Below are positions 35,348-42,935 of a stretch of 57,497 nucleotides of DNA, piece after piece (positions within the stretch are counted from its first letter, which is position 1; every line of letters starts with the position of its first letter). The DNA lies in the NCBI GenBank assembly GCA_013140715.1, contig JABFSG010000060.1, forward strand, positions 1 through 57,497, written 5' to 3'. The notes below the pieces were generated by a model. The model was not told the DNA's origin, did not search any database, and worked only from the letters and a program-made list of their open reading frames with translations. This DNA comes from Nitrospiraceae bacterium. Its GTDB lineage: Bacteria; Nitrospirota; Nitrospiria; Nitrospirales; Nitrospiraceae. The position numbers and the translations under genes are program-made.

Positions 35348-35686
35348 ATGATGAAGAAGATACGGTTCCTTCTCCCAGACGGCTCTCCACTCGATGCTTC
35401 AAGGGATTACTCCGTTCGTTTCGGACGAACATCGGTTGTGGGGGCGGTCATGGATAGAAGGGGCTTTATGAAGGTGTCGGTTCATCGGAGTTGCGACCCG
35501 TCTGGAAAGTCCGAGAGGTTCTTTCTGCCTCCCGCACAATTTCCGTCTCTGTGTGAGGGACAACGATCCCTCGTGACGGGGGCCGATTATCCGCAGGGTG
35601 GACTGACCGCAGGGATTGAATGGTGGACAACGGGGTTCACCGGATCGGCCAGAATGCACGGGAAGGACAACGGCGTCTTTTTCTGA
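35348..35686 (+). CDS. Small ORF upstream of urtA, hypothetical or gene remnant
   Basis: A 112-codon frame with no family I recognise. Its last residues (GSARMHGKDNGVFF) resemble GSGMYGRDNGVTFF inside the porin at 30592-31890, so it may contain a scrap of a second porin copy lying behind the same promoter motif. No good ribosome binding site is visible. It has no signal peptide or membrane segment. It may be untranslated leader. Confidence 0.35.
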   Translation: MMKKIRFLLPDGSPLDASRDYSVRFGRTSVVGAVMDRRGFMKVSVHRSCDPSGKSERFFLPPAQFPSLCEGQRSLVTGADYPQGGLTAGIEWWTTGFTGSARMHGKDNGVFF

Positions 35687-35725
35687 CCTCCTATAACTTC
35701 TTATGCTCGTGAAAGGAGTCCGACA

Positions 35726-37093
35726 ATGGAAAAGAAGAAACCTAATGAGGAAAGTTCGGTCGTAGCAGACAAAGTCGATGGGAGCGACGCTGGTCCATCC
35801 CGGCGTGAGCTTCTGGTGAAAGGAGGCAAGATAGTAGCCGGCATCGGGGTCGCCTCTTTGCTCGGCAACTTGGGCAATTGGGCCCTGTCCTATGCGGCAG
35901 ACAAAGAGCCGATCAAGATTGGAATCTTGCATTCGCTCAGCGGCACCATGGCCATCAGCGAAGTCTCGCTCCGCGATACGGTGATGATGGCGGTGGAGGA
36001 GATCAATGCGAAGGGCGGAGTGATGGGCCGGATGATCAAGCCGGTCGTCGTCGATCCAGCCTCGAACTGGGATCTCTTTGCGGAAAAAGCCAAGCAGCTT
36101 TTGTTGCAAGACAAGGTATCGGTGACCTTTGGCTGCTGGACTTCGGTCAGCCGCAAGTCGGTGTTGCCGGTCTTCGAGAAAAATAACGGCCTCCTGTTCT
36201 ATCCCGTGCAGTATGAAGGAGAAGAATGTTCGCGCAACGTCTTCTACACCGGCGCCGCTCCGAATCAGCAGGCTGTGCCGGCGGTGGATTATCTGATGAG
36301 CAAGGAGGGAGGCGGATTCACGAAGTTCTATCTGCTCGGGACCGATTACGTCTATCCCCGCACCACCAACAAGATTCTGCGAGCGATGCTCTTGGCAAAA
36401 AAAGTGCCGGCGGACAGCATCATGGAAGAATATACCCCGTTCCACCATCAGGACTATCAAACCATCTGCGGCAAACTGAAGAAGTTCGCCGCCGGTGGAG
36501 GGGCTGCCGTAATCAGCACGATCAACGGAGACAGCAACGTGCCCTTCTACAAAGAGTTTGCGAACCAAGGGTTGCGGGCCGAGGACGCTCCGATCATGGC
36601 CTTCAGCGTGGCGGAAGACGAGCTGCGCGGCATGGATACTTCGGCGTTGGTCGGGCACCTGGCGGCGTGGAACTATTATCAAAGCGTCGATACGCCGCAG
36701 AACAAGCAATTCGTGGCCAATTTCAAAGCCTATTGCAAAAAGAACAATCTACCTGACGGCGACAAGCGGGTCACGGACGATCCGATCGAAGCAGCCTACT
36801 TCGGCGTGTACATTTGGAAGCAGGCTGTCGAGAAGGCTGCTTCGACTGAAGTCGACAAGGTCCGAAAGGCGGTCTATGGCAGTAAATTCATGGCGCCAGG
36901 CGGTGAAATCATGATGGATGCCGCCAATCATCACACCTACAGACCGGTGCTCATCGGCGAAATCCTGGCGGATGGACAGTTCAAGGTCGTCTCCCGCTCG
37001 AAGGGACTGGTGAAGCCGGAACCCTGGAGCGAATATACGAATCCCGACAAGGGTTGCGACTGGGTCGGTCATCAAGGGACCTATCAAAAATAG
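35726..37093 (+). CDS. urtA: Urea ABC transporter substrate-binding protein UrtA, Tat-exported
   Basis: A 455-residue type I periplasmic binding protein. The N terminus has a twin-arginine motif (SRRELL, S25-R26-R27) before a hydrophobic stretch ending SYAA, so it is predicted to be exported folded by Tat. The mature part begins PIKIGILHSLSGTMAISE and has VTFGCWTSVSRKSVLPVFE and YPVQYEGEECSRNVFYTGAA, typical of UrtA/FmdD proteins. It binds urea for UrtBCDE. GAAAGGAG precedes the ATG. A hairpin follows before urtB. Confidence 0.94.
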   Translation: MEKKKPNEESSVVADKVDGSDAGPSRRELLVKGGKIVAGIGVASLLGNLGNWALSYAADKEPIKIGILHSLSGTMAISEVSLRDTVMMAVEEINAKGGVMGRMIKPVVVDPASNWDLFAEKAKQLLLQDKVSVTFGCWTSVSRKSVLPVFEKNNGLLFYPVQYEGEECSRNVFYTGAAPNQQAVPAVDYLMSKEGGGFTKFYLLGTDYVYPRTTNKILRAMLLAKKVPADSIMEEYTPFHHQDYQTICGKLKKFAAGGGAAVISTINGDSNVPFYKEFANQGLRAEDAPIMAFSVAEDELRGMDTSALVGHLAAWNYYQSVDTPQNKQFVANFKAYCKKNNLPDGDKRVTDDPIEAAYFGVYIWKQAVEKAASTEVDKVRKAVYGSKFMAPGGEIMMDAANHHTYRPVLIGEILADGQFKVVSRSKGLVKPEPWSEYTNPDKGCDWVGHQGTYQK

Positions 37094-37101
37094 CAAGTCG
37101 T

Positions 37102-37134
37102 CTTGGAGGGGGTTACTTAGTAGCCTCCTCCAAG
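37102..37134 (+). terminator. Intercistronic hairpin urtA-urtB
   Basis: CTTGGAGGGGG (37102-37112) pairs with CCTCCTCCAAG (37124-37134) with one mismatch and an 11-base loop. A partial terminator or mRNA stabiliser here would let the binding protein be made in excess of the membrane subunits, a common arrangement in ABC importers. Confidence 0.5.
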
Positions 37135-37208
37135 AGGGCGAGAAGTTCGGCTGACGGGACGTGATGTCTACGTCATGCGTGTGTCTTATGGAGGGATAGA
37201 TCATAATC

Positions 37209-38765
37209 ATGATGCCTTCTCTGGGTCGCATGGTTGCCATCCTCAGTATGGTGGGACTGATTCTGTTCTGTGGGCAGGATTGGGTGGCCGCAGCGGATCG
37301 GCCTGCTGACGCGCCTCCCCTGTCTCCTGTCGAGCTGGCGCTTACCCAGGTCGCCAGCGAGGACGAATCGGTTCGCGATACAGCCATTCGTACGTTGGTT
37401 GAACAGGGCGATGCCAGCCTGCTTCCGCAGTTAGAAGCGATCCGCGCCAATGCAGACCGCAGCATCCGGCAAGCCATCAAGCCGCTCATGGACTCTCTCA
37501 AGAATCGAGCGAATCTGAAGAGCCCCAGTACCGACGTGCGTCGATCGGCGGCGACGGATCTCGGGTCAGCCGGGAAAGCCTGGGCGATCCCATGGCTGGA
37601 GGCTGCCGCAGCGAACGAACCGAATAAGTGGGTACGCTACACGATGGAAGAATCTGCAGCGTTGCTCAAGCTTGCATTGGACGATCAGACGATCAAGGCC
37701 GCTGCAGCAGAGAAACTTGGCGAACTCTACAGCCAGAACGGGGTGCCGGCCATGAAGAAACTGGTTGCGATCGGCGAGAGCGCCGAGGCGACCGAACCGC
37801 AGAAGATCGTAGCGAAGGCTGCTGCCGAGGCTATTCACCGCATTGAAACCTGGGGCGATTGGTCGAACGCAATTGAAACGTTCTTTCGCGCCATGAGCCT
37901 CAGTTCAGTGCTGCTGATCATGTCGTTGGGATTGGCGATCGTCTTCGGTTTGATGGGCGTCATCAATATGGCCCATGGCGAGCTGATGATGGTCGGTGCC
38001 TATGCGACGTTCGTCACCCAAGAAATCTTCAAAGCCTATCTGCCTCCCTCCATGTTCGAGTCCTACTTTCTGACCGCGATGCCCGTGGCATTTCTGACCG
38101 CCGCCGCCTTCGGCCTGGCGCTTGAAGCTACCGTCATCCGGTTTCTATACGGCCGTCCGCTGGAGACCATGTTGGCGACCTGGGGTGTCAGCTTAGTCTT
38201 GATGCAAGCGGCGCGGGTCTATTTCGGCGACTTGACCGCCGTGATTGCGCCGACTTGGCTGAGCGGCGGCGCACAGGTCATGGTCGGGGTCTATCTCCCT
38301 TTCAACCGCATCTTCATTATCGGTCTGTCCATCATCTGCGTCCTGGCTATCTATCTCTTACTGTTTCGTTCGAGCTTAGGCCTGCGTGTGCGGGCGGTGA
38401 TGCAGAATCGCAATATGAGTTCATGCCTGGGCATTCCCACGAGAAAAGTTGATGCCTATACCTTTGCATTCGGATCCGGTCTCGCCGGCGTTGCCGGATG
38501 GGCCCTCACGCTGGTCGGCAATGTGGATCCCGGTCTTGGACAGAACTATATCGTTGACGCCTTCATGGTGGTGGTGACCGGTGGGGTTGGAAAACTGGCC
38601 GGCACGATCGTGGCCTCGCTGGGGATCGGCGGGCTGAACAAACTGATCGAACCGAGCTTTGGCGCCGTCTACGGTAAGGTTTTCATTCTTGTGCTGGTGA
38701 TTCTGTTCCTGCAGTGGCGGCCGTCTGGACTGTTTGCGATGAAGGGGCGGAATGCCGATTCTTAA
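37209..38765 (+). CDS. urtB: Urea ABC transporter permease UrtB
   Basis: A 518-residue LivH-type permease. It starts with a signal peptide (MVAILSMVGLILFCG to AAAD). A soluble alpha-helical periplasmic region with HEAT-like repeats (about residues 30-215) is followed by the membrane domain (about 225-515) with GLAIVFGLMGVINMAHGELMM and GVGKLAGTIVASLGIGGLNK. The long N-terminal part is known in UrtB-type proteins and absent from plain LivH. It forms the channel with UrtC. Confidence 0.92.
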   Translation: MMPSLGRMVAILSMVGLILFCGQDWVAAADRPADAPPLSPVELALTQVASEDESVRDTAIRTLVEQGDASLLPQLEAIRANADRSIRQAIKPLMDSLKNRANLKSPSTDVRRSAATDLGSAGKAWAIPWLEAAAANEPNKWVRYTMEESAALLKLALDDQTIKAAAAEKLGELYSQNGVPAMKKLVAIGESAEATEPQKIVAKAAAEAIHRIETWGDWSNAIETFFRAMSLSSVLLIMSLGLAIVFGLMGVINMAHGELMMVGAYATFVTQEIFKAYLPPSMFESYFLTAMPVAFLTAAAFGLALEATVIRFLYGRPLETMLATWGVSLVLMQAARVYFGDLTAVIAPTWLSGGAQVMVGVYLPFNRIFIIGLSIICVLAIYLLLFRSSLGLRVRAVMQNRNMSSCLGIPTRKVDAYTFAFGSGLAGVAGWALTLVGNVDPGLGQNYIVDAFMVVVTGGVGKLAGTIVASLGIGGLNKLIEPSFGAVYGKVFILVLVILFLQWRPSGLFAMKGRNADS

Positions 38766-38768
38766 TTG

Positions 38769-38850
38769 GAGGGAAGGTTGAGGCTAAGGTTAAGGTTGAG
38801 ATGAAGCACCTCAGCTTCTTACTCAACCGCAGCCTCGACCGCAACCTGCT
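38769..38850. repeat. 6-nt-period palindromic repeat, copy 2
   Basis: GGTTGA, GGCTAA, GGTTAA and GGTTGA in tandem, then an ATGAAG-CACCTCAG-CTTC loop and the complementary arm CTCAACC-GCAGCC-TCGACC-GCAACC. It lies between urtB and urtC. A short piece resembling the end of the urt/ure junction palindrome (GCCTTGTTGTAAGCAGCCTGG) follows at about 38862. Confidence 0.65.
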
Positions 38851-38897
38851 TAGCCTGAGGCCTTGTTGTAAGCAGCCTGGAAAGTAGGGCGTAGACT

Positions 38898-40031
38898 ATG
38901 ATGGCATCGAAAGAATCGGAGTCGCTGGCTCCAGGCGGTGGAGGCCTGGCCTTCTGGGTCGTCGGCTTCATTCTGCTCATAGCCATGCCGCTTTTGAACG
39001 TCTTGCCGCCGGAAGATTCCTGGCTGCATCTCTCCGATTTCAGCCTCAATCGATTCGGAAAATTTCTCGCCTTCGCGATTCTGGCCCTGGGCCTCGATCT
39101 TATTTGGGGCTACACCGGGATCTTGAGTTTGGGGCAGGGAGTCTTTTTCGGATTGGGCGCCTATTGCATGGGCATGCACATGATGCTCACGATCGGAAAA
39201 GAGAGCGTCTATGGGAGCGATCTGCCGGACTTCATGGTCTGGAACCAGGTGAAAGAGCTGCCGTTTTTCTGGAAACCCTTCTACAGTTTTCCTGCTGCGG
39301 TCATTGGCGCGATCCTGGTGCCGATGTTGTTTGCATTGGTATTCGGGTTTTTCGCCTTCCGCAGCCGCATCAAGGGTGTGTACTTCGCCATCATTACACA
39401 GGCGCTGGCGCTTGCTGCCTGGCTGGTCTTTAACCGGAACGACACCAATCTCGGCGGCACGAATGGATTGACCGATTTCAAACAGTTGATCGGGTATCGG
39501 CTCTCCGATCCCGGCACGCAACGGGTATTGTATATCGTCACAGTGCTCTGTCTGGGCGGGGCCTATCTCTTGTGCCGCTGGATCATTCGTTCGCGGGCCG
39601 GACGGGTATTGGTCGCTGTGCGGGACAGCGAGCAGCGTGTTACGTTTTCGGGGTACACTCCGGCCAACTATAAACTGTTTGTCTTTGTCGTGGCTGCGGC
39701 TCTGGCCGGATTGGCCGGGATGCTCTATGCGCCTCAGGTCGGCATCATCACGCCGGCGCAGATCGGGGTGCTGCCGTCGCTTGAAATGGTCATTTGGGTG
39801 GCGGTGGGAGGCCGTGCCAGTCTGGCAGGGGCTGTATTAGGGGCTGTGAGTGTGAATTACGGGCGCAGTATCCTCACGAACTATTTCCCCGAACTCTGGC
39901 CCTTCATTCTCGGCGGGCTCTTCGTTGTCGTCGTGCTGCTGTTTCCAGATGGGCTCATTGGCATCATGCGTAAGATGAAAGAGCGGATGAGGATGGGTAA
40001 AGCAGCGGCGGCTTCGGAAGGGAAGCGTTAA
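38898..40031 (+). CDS. urtC: Urea ABC transporter permease UrtC
   Basis: A 377-residue LivM-type permease with about ten membrane segments, LGLDLIWGYTGILSLGQGVFFGLGAYCMG near the N terminus, LGGTNGLTDF, and the cytoplasmic loop VRDSEQRVTFSGYTPANYKL that contacts the ATPases. It is the second channel subunit. urtD starts one base after its stop. Confidence 0.94.
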   Translation: MMASKESESLAPGGGGLAFWVVGFILLIAMPLLNVLPPEDSWLHLSDFSLNRFGKFLAFAILALGLDLIWGYTGILSLGQGVFFGLGAYCMGMHMMLTIGKESVYGSDLPDFMVWNQVKELPFFWKPFYSFPAAVIGAILVPMLFALVFGFFAFRSRIKGVYFAIITQALALAAWLVFNRNDTNLGGTNGLTDFKQLIGYRLSDPGTQRVLYIVTVLCLGGAYLLCRWIIRSRAGRVLVAVRDSEQRVTFSGYTPANYKLFVFVVAAALAGLAGMLYAPQVGIITPAQIGVLPSLEMVIWVAVGGRASLAGAVLGAVSVNYGRSILTNYFPELWPFILGGLFVVVVLLFPDGLIGIMRKMKERMRMGKAAAASEGKR

Positions 40032-40032
40032 G

Positions 40033-40809
40033 ATGACCGAGCAAAAGTCCTTCCAAAACTCCATCATCTATCTCGATGCCGTGACGGTCGATTATGACGG
40101 GTTCAAAGCGTTGAACCAACTGACCTTCATGGTCAACTATAAGGAATTGCGCGTCGTCATCGGGCCGAATGGAGCGGGAAAGACAACGCTGCTGGATGTG
40201 ATCTGCGGGAAGACGAAACCGGCGGCAGGCCGTGTCGTTTTCGGCCAGGACAAGGAACTGATCGGGAAACAGGCGGATGAAATCGTGAAGCTCGGCATCG
40301 GGCGAAAATTCCAAGCCCCCTCCATCTATGGCAATCTGACCGTGTGGGAAAATCTCGATCTGTCGTTGAAACGGAACAGCAAAGGGGTCTTCCCTACGTT
40401 GTTGGGAAAATCGACGGCGGAAGAACGGGAACGCATCGCGCAGAACCTCGAAACGATCAACCTGAAAGACTATGCCCATACCAGAGCCGGGTCGTTGTCG
40501 CATGGGCAGAAGCAATGGCTCGAAATCGGCATGGTGATCCTGCTGGAGCCCTCGTTGCTGCTGGTCGACGAACCGGTTGCAGGGATGACCGATAAAGAAA
40601 CGGAACAGACCGGTCGGTTGCTTCAATCATTGGCGGAGCAACGAGCGATCGTCGTCATCGAGCACGATATGGATTTTGTCCGTCAGATTGCCCGCACCGT
40701 CACTGTGCTTCACGAAGGCACGGTCATCTGCGAAGGCACCGTCGAAAAGGTGCAGGCCGACGACAGGGTAAGGGAAATCTATCTTGGGCGCCAAAAAGTG
40801 GCGCATTAG
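40033..40809 (+). CDS. urtD: Urea ABC transporter ATP-binding protein UrtD
   Basis: A 258-residue LivG-type ATPase with Walker A GPNGAGKTTLLD, the signature LSHGQKQWLEIGMV, Walker B LLLVDEPVAGMTD and IEHDMDFV. The signature starts LSHG, as in UrtD, rather than LSGG. It works as a heterodimer with UrtE. A palindromic repeat separates it from urtE. Confidence 0.94.
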   Translation: MTEQKSFQNSIIYLDAVTVDYDGFKALNQLTFMVNYKELRVVIGPNGAGKTTLLDVICGKTKPAAGRVVFGQDKELIGKQADEIVKLGIGRKFQAPSIYGNLTVWENLDLSLKRNSKGVFPTLLGKSTAEERERIAQNLETINLKDYAHTRAGSLSHGQKQWLEIGMVILLEPSLLLVDEPVAGMTDKETEQTGRLLQSLAEQRAIVVIEHDMDFVRQIARTVTVLHEGTVICEGTVEKVQADDRVREIYLGRQKVAH

Positions 40810-40932
40810 CATGATGTCGAAACGTGTCTCCAGCTTCGTTCTCGGCTCGACAAGATCCTCAACGTACCCCAGAGGGTACGCTTCCGGTCTTCTCTCGCCT
40901 GCGGCCTTGCTGGAAGCCCGTTTGAACATCCT
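40809..40932. repeat. Urt/ure junction palindrome, copy 1 (urtD-urtE)
   Basis: About 124 bp. The left end (GATGTCGAAACG ... CTCCAGC) is imperfectly complementary to the right end (GCTGGAAGCCCGTTTGAACATCC). Inside are CGTTCTCGGCTCG, TCCTCAACGTACCCC, AGAGGGTACGC and CTGCGGCCTTGC, all found again at 45493-45657 and 53365-53487. Confidence 0.7.
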
Positions 40933-40955
40933 GCAACTGCACCCGAAGCGACGCC

Positions 40956-41666
40956 ATGCTTGAGCTGAAGAACGTCAATGCCTACTATGGGGAAAGTCAC
41001 ATTCTTCGGAACGTGACGTTCACGGTCGAGCCGGGCGAAGTTGCCTGTTTGATGGGTCGCAATGGTGTGGGCAAGACCACGACATTGAAGGCCATTACCG
41101 GGCTGCTGCCGGTGCGGTCAGGCCAGATATCCTTCGCCGGCAAGGATATGACAACGTTGCCGACCGATCGTCGGGCTCGGCAGGGTTTAGCCTATGTTCC
41201 ACAAGGGCGTGAGATCATTCCCCATTTGACCGTGCGACAAAATCTGCAGCTCGGCTTTTGGGCGAGGTCGGACAGGCCGAATGGTTCGGTGGAGAAGACT
41301 GCGTTCGACGAAGTCTATCAGCTCTTTCCCAAGCTCACGCAAATTCTCAATCGTCCGGGCGGGGTGTTGAGCGGGGGAGAGCAGCAGCAATTGGCGATCG
41401 GCCGTGCGATCCTGTCAAATCCCAAACTACTCTTGCTCGATGAGCCGACGGAAGGGATTCAGCCTTCGATCGTGGACCAGATCGAAGATGTGATTATCGG
41501 ATTCAAACAGCAACGCCGGTTTGCGATTTTGCTGGTCGAGCAAGGACTCCACTTTGCCGCCCGCCTGGCGGAAAAGTATGTGGTGATGGCCAAAGGGGCG
41601 GTGGTGGCGGCGGGCAAGAGCGATGAGTTGAGCGCGGATATGGTGAAGCAGCATTTGACGGTGTAG
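40956..41666 (+). CDS. urtE: Urea ABC transporter ATP-binding protein UrtE
   Basis: A 236-residue LivF-type ATPase with Walker A GRNGVGKTTTLKA, signature LSGGEQQQLAIGRAI, Walker B LLLLDEPTEGIQP and LVEQGLHFA. It is the last transporter gene. Its 3' terminal 75 bases and stop codon are duplicated at 42093-42169, beyond the next small gene. Confidence 0.94.
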   Translation: MLELKNVNAYYGESHILRNVTFTVEPGEVACLMGRNGVGKTTTLKAITGLLPVRSGQISFAGKDMTTLPTDRRARQGLAYVPQGREIIPHLTVRQNLQLGFWARSDRPNGSVEKTAFDEVYQLFPKLTQILNRPGGVLSGGEQQQLAIGRAILSNPKLLLLDEPTEGIQPSIVDQIEDVIIGFKQQRRFAILLVEQGLHFAARLAEKYVVMAKGAVVAAGKSDELSADMVKQHLTV

Positions 41667-41668
41667 CG
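41592..41668 (+). repeat. Direct repeat, left copy (urtE 3' end)
   Basis: These 77 bases, ending just past the urtE stop codon, match 42093-42169 without gaps and with about eight mismatches. The two copies flank the small repeat-protein gene. Confidence 0.85.
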
Positions 41669-41716
41669 AAGAAGTAAGGCAGGCAGGCAGGATAACACTT
41701 AACTAAGGAGGCTCTC

Positions 41717-42067
41717 ATGGTATCTGCTCCCAAAATCATCGGTCTCATGTCTTGTGGGTTTCTGCTGTGTCTTGGTCTGTCTAATACGGCGCAGGCAGAG
41801 AACGCGGCTCCGGCTGTAGAGGGGGAGAAAGCCAGCACGCCTCATGCGAGGCAGCCTGGTGATCCGAGGGTAGGCGGGCAAGGTGGTCAGCCGGCTGCGG
41901 CTCTAAAGGGGGAAGCTGACAAGCCTCATGCGAGGCAGAAGGGTGATCCGAGGGTAGGCGGGCAAGGTGGGCAGCCGGATAAGGGACAGGCTCTAAAGGG
42001 AGAAGCTGGCACACCTCATGCGAGGCAGAAGGGTGGTCCAAGGGTAGGTGGGCAAGGGGGGCAGTAA
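41717..42067 (+). CDS. Small secreted repeat protein between urtE and ureA
   Basis: A 116-residue protein not recognised as any known family. A signal peptide (LMSCGFLLCLGLSNTAQA) precedes three imperfect repeats of 28-30 residues with the core PHARQKGDPRVGGQGGQP and the linker ALKGEA. It is Gly-, Arg- and Gln-rich, with one His per repeat and no Cys in the mature part, and is probably disordered and periplasmic. AAGGAGG lies before the ATG, so it looks expressed. The conserved repeat core argues for function. A structural or metal- or polyanion-binding role is only a guess. Confidence 0.75.
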   Translation: MVSAPKIIGLMSCGFLLCLGLSNTAQAENAAPAVEGEKASTPHARQPGDPRVGGQGGQPAAALKGEADKPHARQKGDPRVGGQGGQPDKGQALKGEAGTPHARQKGGPRVGGQGGQ

Positions 42068-42092
42068 CACGATCAGCCTGATAACGCTGACT

Positions 42093-42169
42093 AAAGGGGC
42101 AGTGGTGGTGTCGAGCAAGAGCAGTGAGTTGAGCGCGGAAATGGTGAAGAAGCATTTGACGGTGTAGCG
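42093..42169 (+). repeat. Direct repeat, right copy (duplicated urtE tail)
   Basis: A gene fragment able to encode the last 24 residues of UrtE (SELSAEMVKKHLTV then stop), about 90% identical to 41592-41668. It is too short to be a gene and has no start. It is the footprint of a duplication or insertion event. Confidence 0.85.
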
Positions 42170-42170
42170 G

Positions 42171-42269
42171 GCGCGGGACGGCTAGGTGGGTTCCTTGCTC
42201 GCAGAACGCGCACGATCAGAATGTGCTCGTTCGATGCGCGCAGTAGAACCCAACCTAGCCGTCCCGCGC
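42171..42269. repeat. Palindromic element A, between urtE and ureA
   Basis: GCGCGGGACGGCTAGG (from 42171, arm to 42193) pairs with CCTAGCCGTCCCGCGC (arm 42246-42269), a stem of about 23 bp with one bulge. The inner edges are GCTCGCAGAACGCGC (42197-42211) and GATGCGCGCAGTAG (42233-42246), shared with the nested elements downstream. Confidence 0.8.
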
Positions 42270-42319
42270 ATGCCATTTTCCCGCTCCCTTGAGGGAATAG
42301 AAAAAAAGAAATGAGGGAT

Positions 42320-42710
42320 GGAGCCTGATGATCTTCTGTGCTCGCGCAACGCGCGGCCTCAGAAGGATGGGAAAGGGAGCGGCCAGGTGCCCTCTTTGCT
42401 CGCAGAACGCGCAAGATAAAAAGGATTGGAAGGACACCCACGTTGATCCTGTGCTCCCGGAACGCGCGCCCTGAGAAGGGCCTCGTTCGACGGCCGCACG
42501 TAGACCAACATGGGTGCCCTTCCAAGAGAGGGAAAGCAAGCGAGCTTGGAAGGATCATTGATGCGCGCAGTAGAGGGCAGCCTTGGCCACTCCCTTAGAG
42601 GAGCGGTAGCTAGAATCGAAGGGCCCTCGCCTGGACTAATGGCACGTCTCGGCGTGCCAGTGGGCGAGCGGGTGAGAAAGTTGCGCGCAGTTGAAGTCAT
42701 CCTGACCACC
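42320..42710. repeat. Nested palindromic elements B, C and D
   Basis: Element B has arms GGGAGCGGCCAGGTGCCCTC (42375-42394) and 42573-42594. Inside it, element C has arms TTGGAAGGACACCCACGTTG (42426-42445) and CAACATGGGTGCCCTTCCAA (42506-42525). Around B, an older, weaker element D pairs the CTGATGATCTTC region (about 42325) with GAAGTCATCCTGACC (about 42693). Left inner edges GCTCGC(A/G)(G/C)AACGCGC occur at 42340, 42398 and (as GCTCCCGGAACGCGC) 42453. GATGCGCGCAGTAG is at 42560. The 868-base gap from 42068 to 42935 holds no gene. Confidence 0.7.
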
Positions 42711-42814
42711 CGTTACTATTCTGGGCCTCTCTTGAGTCGAGGGAGCAAGGCTGAGTTCTAGCAGGCTGCGGAAAAACTTAGCCGCACGAGACAGGCGGGA
42801 CGGGCAAGACGCAT

Positions 42815-42872
42815 GGGTTCGATGTCCGAAGTTCGAGGCTTTCGGAACGTGTAACCCGGAACTTCGAACTAC
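42815..42872. repeat. Small inverted repeat upstream of ureA
   Basis: CCGAAGTTCGAGG and CCGGAACTTCGAAC face each other across about 20 bases, so the leader can fold into a hairpin. It may be another intergenic repeat type. The ureA ribosome binding site (GACGGAG) lies downstream. Confidence 0.4.
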
Positions 42873-42935
42873 GGATCGTGCCTTTCTCGAATGTCTCGCG
42901 TTTCACGCGCCACTGACCATTGACGGAGTTCGACT

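Noticed and set aside
35399-36709. Long minus-strand open frame of 436 codons opposite urtA, with similar long antisense frames at 27967-28959 and 43938-44933
   Set aside because: They mirror well-supported genes (urtA, the ANTAR regulator, ureC) and match no family; GC-rich codon use on one strand creates such frames on the other.
41836-42067. CRISPR-like array from three direct repeats
   Set aside because: Repeats and spacers together form one open reading frame with a signal peptide, the units are coding repeats, and no cas gene is near.
42171-42710. Integron attC sites or a cassette array
   Set aside because: The palindromes are imperfect and nested, lack the GTTRRRY/RYYYAAC core sites, and no cassette genes or integrase are seen.
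42338-42761. Open frames of 83-86 codons between urtE and ureA
   Set aside because: They run through nested palindromes, have no ribosome binding site, and their residues reflect the repeat arms.
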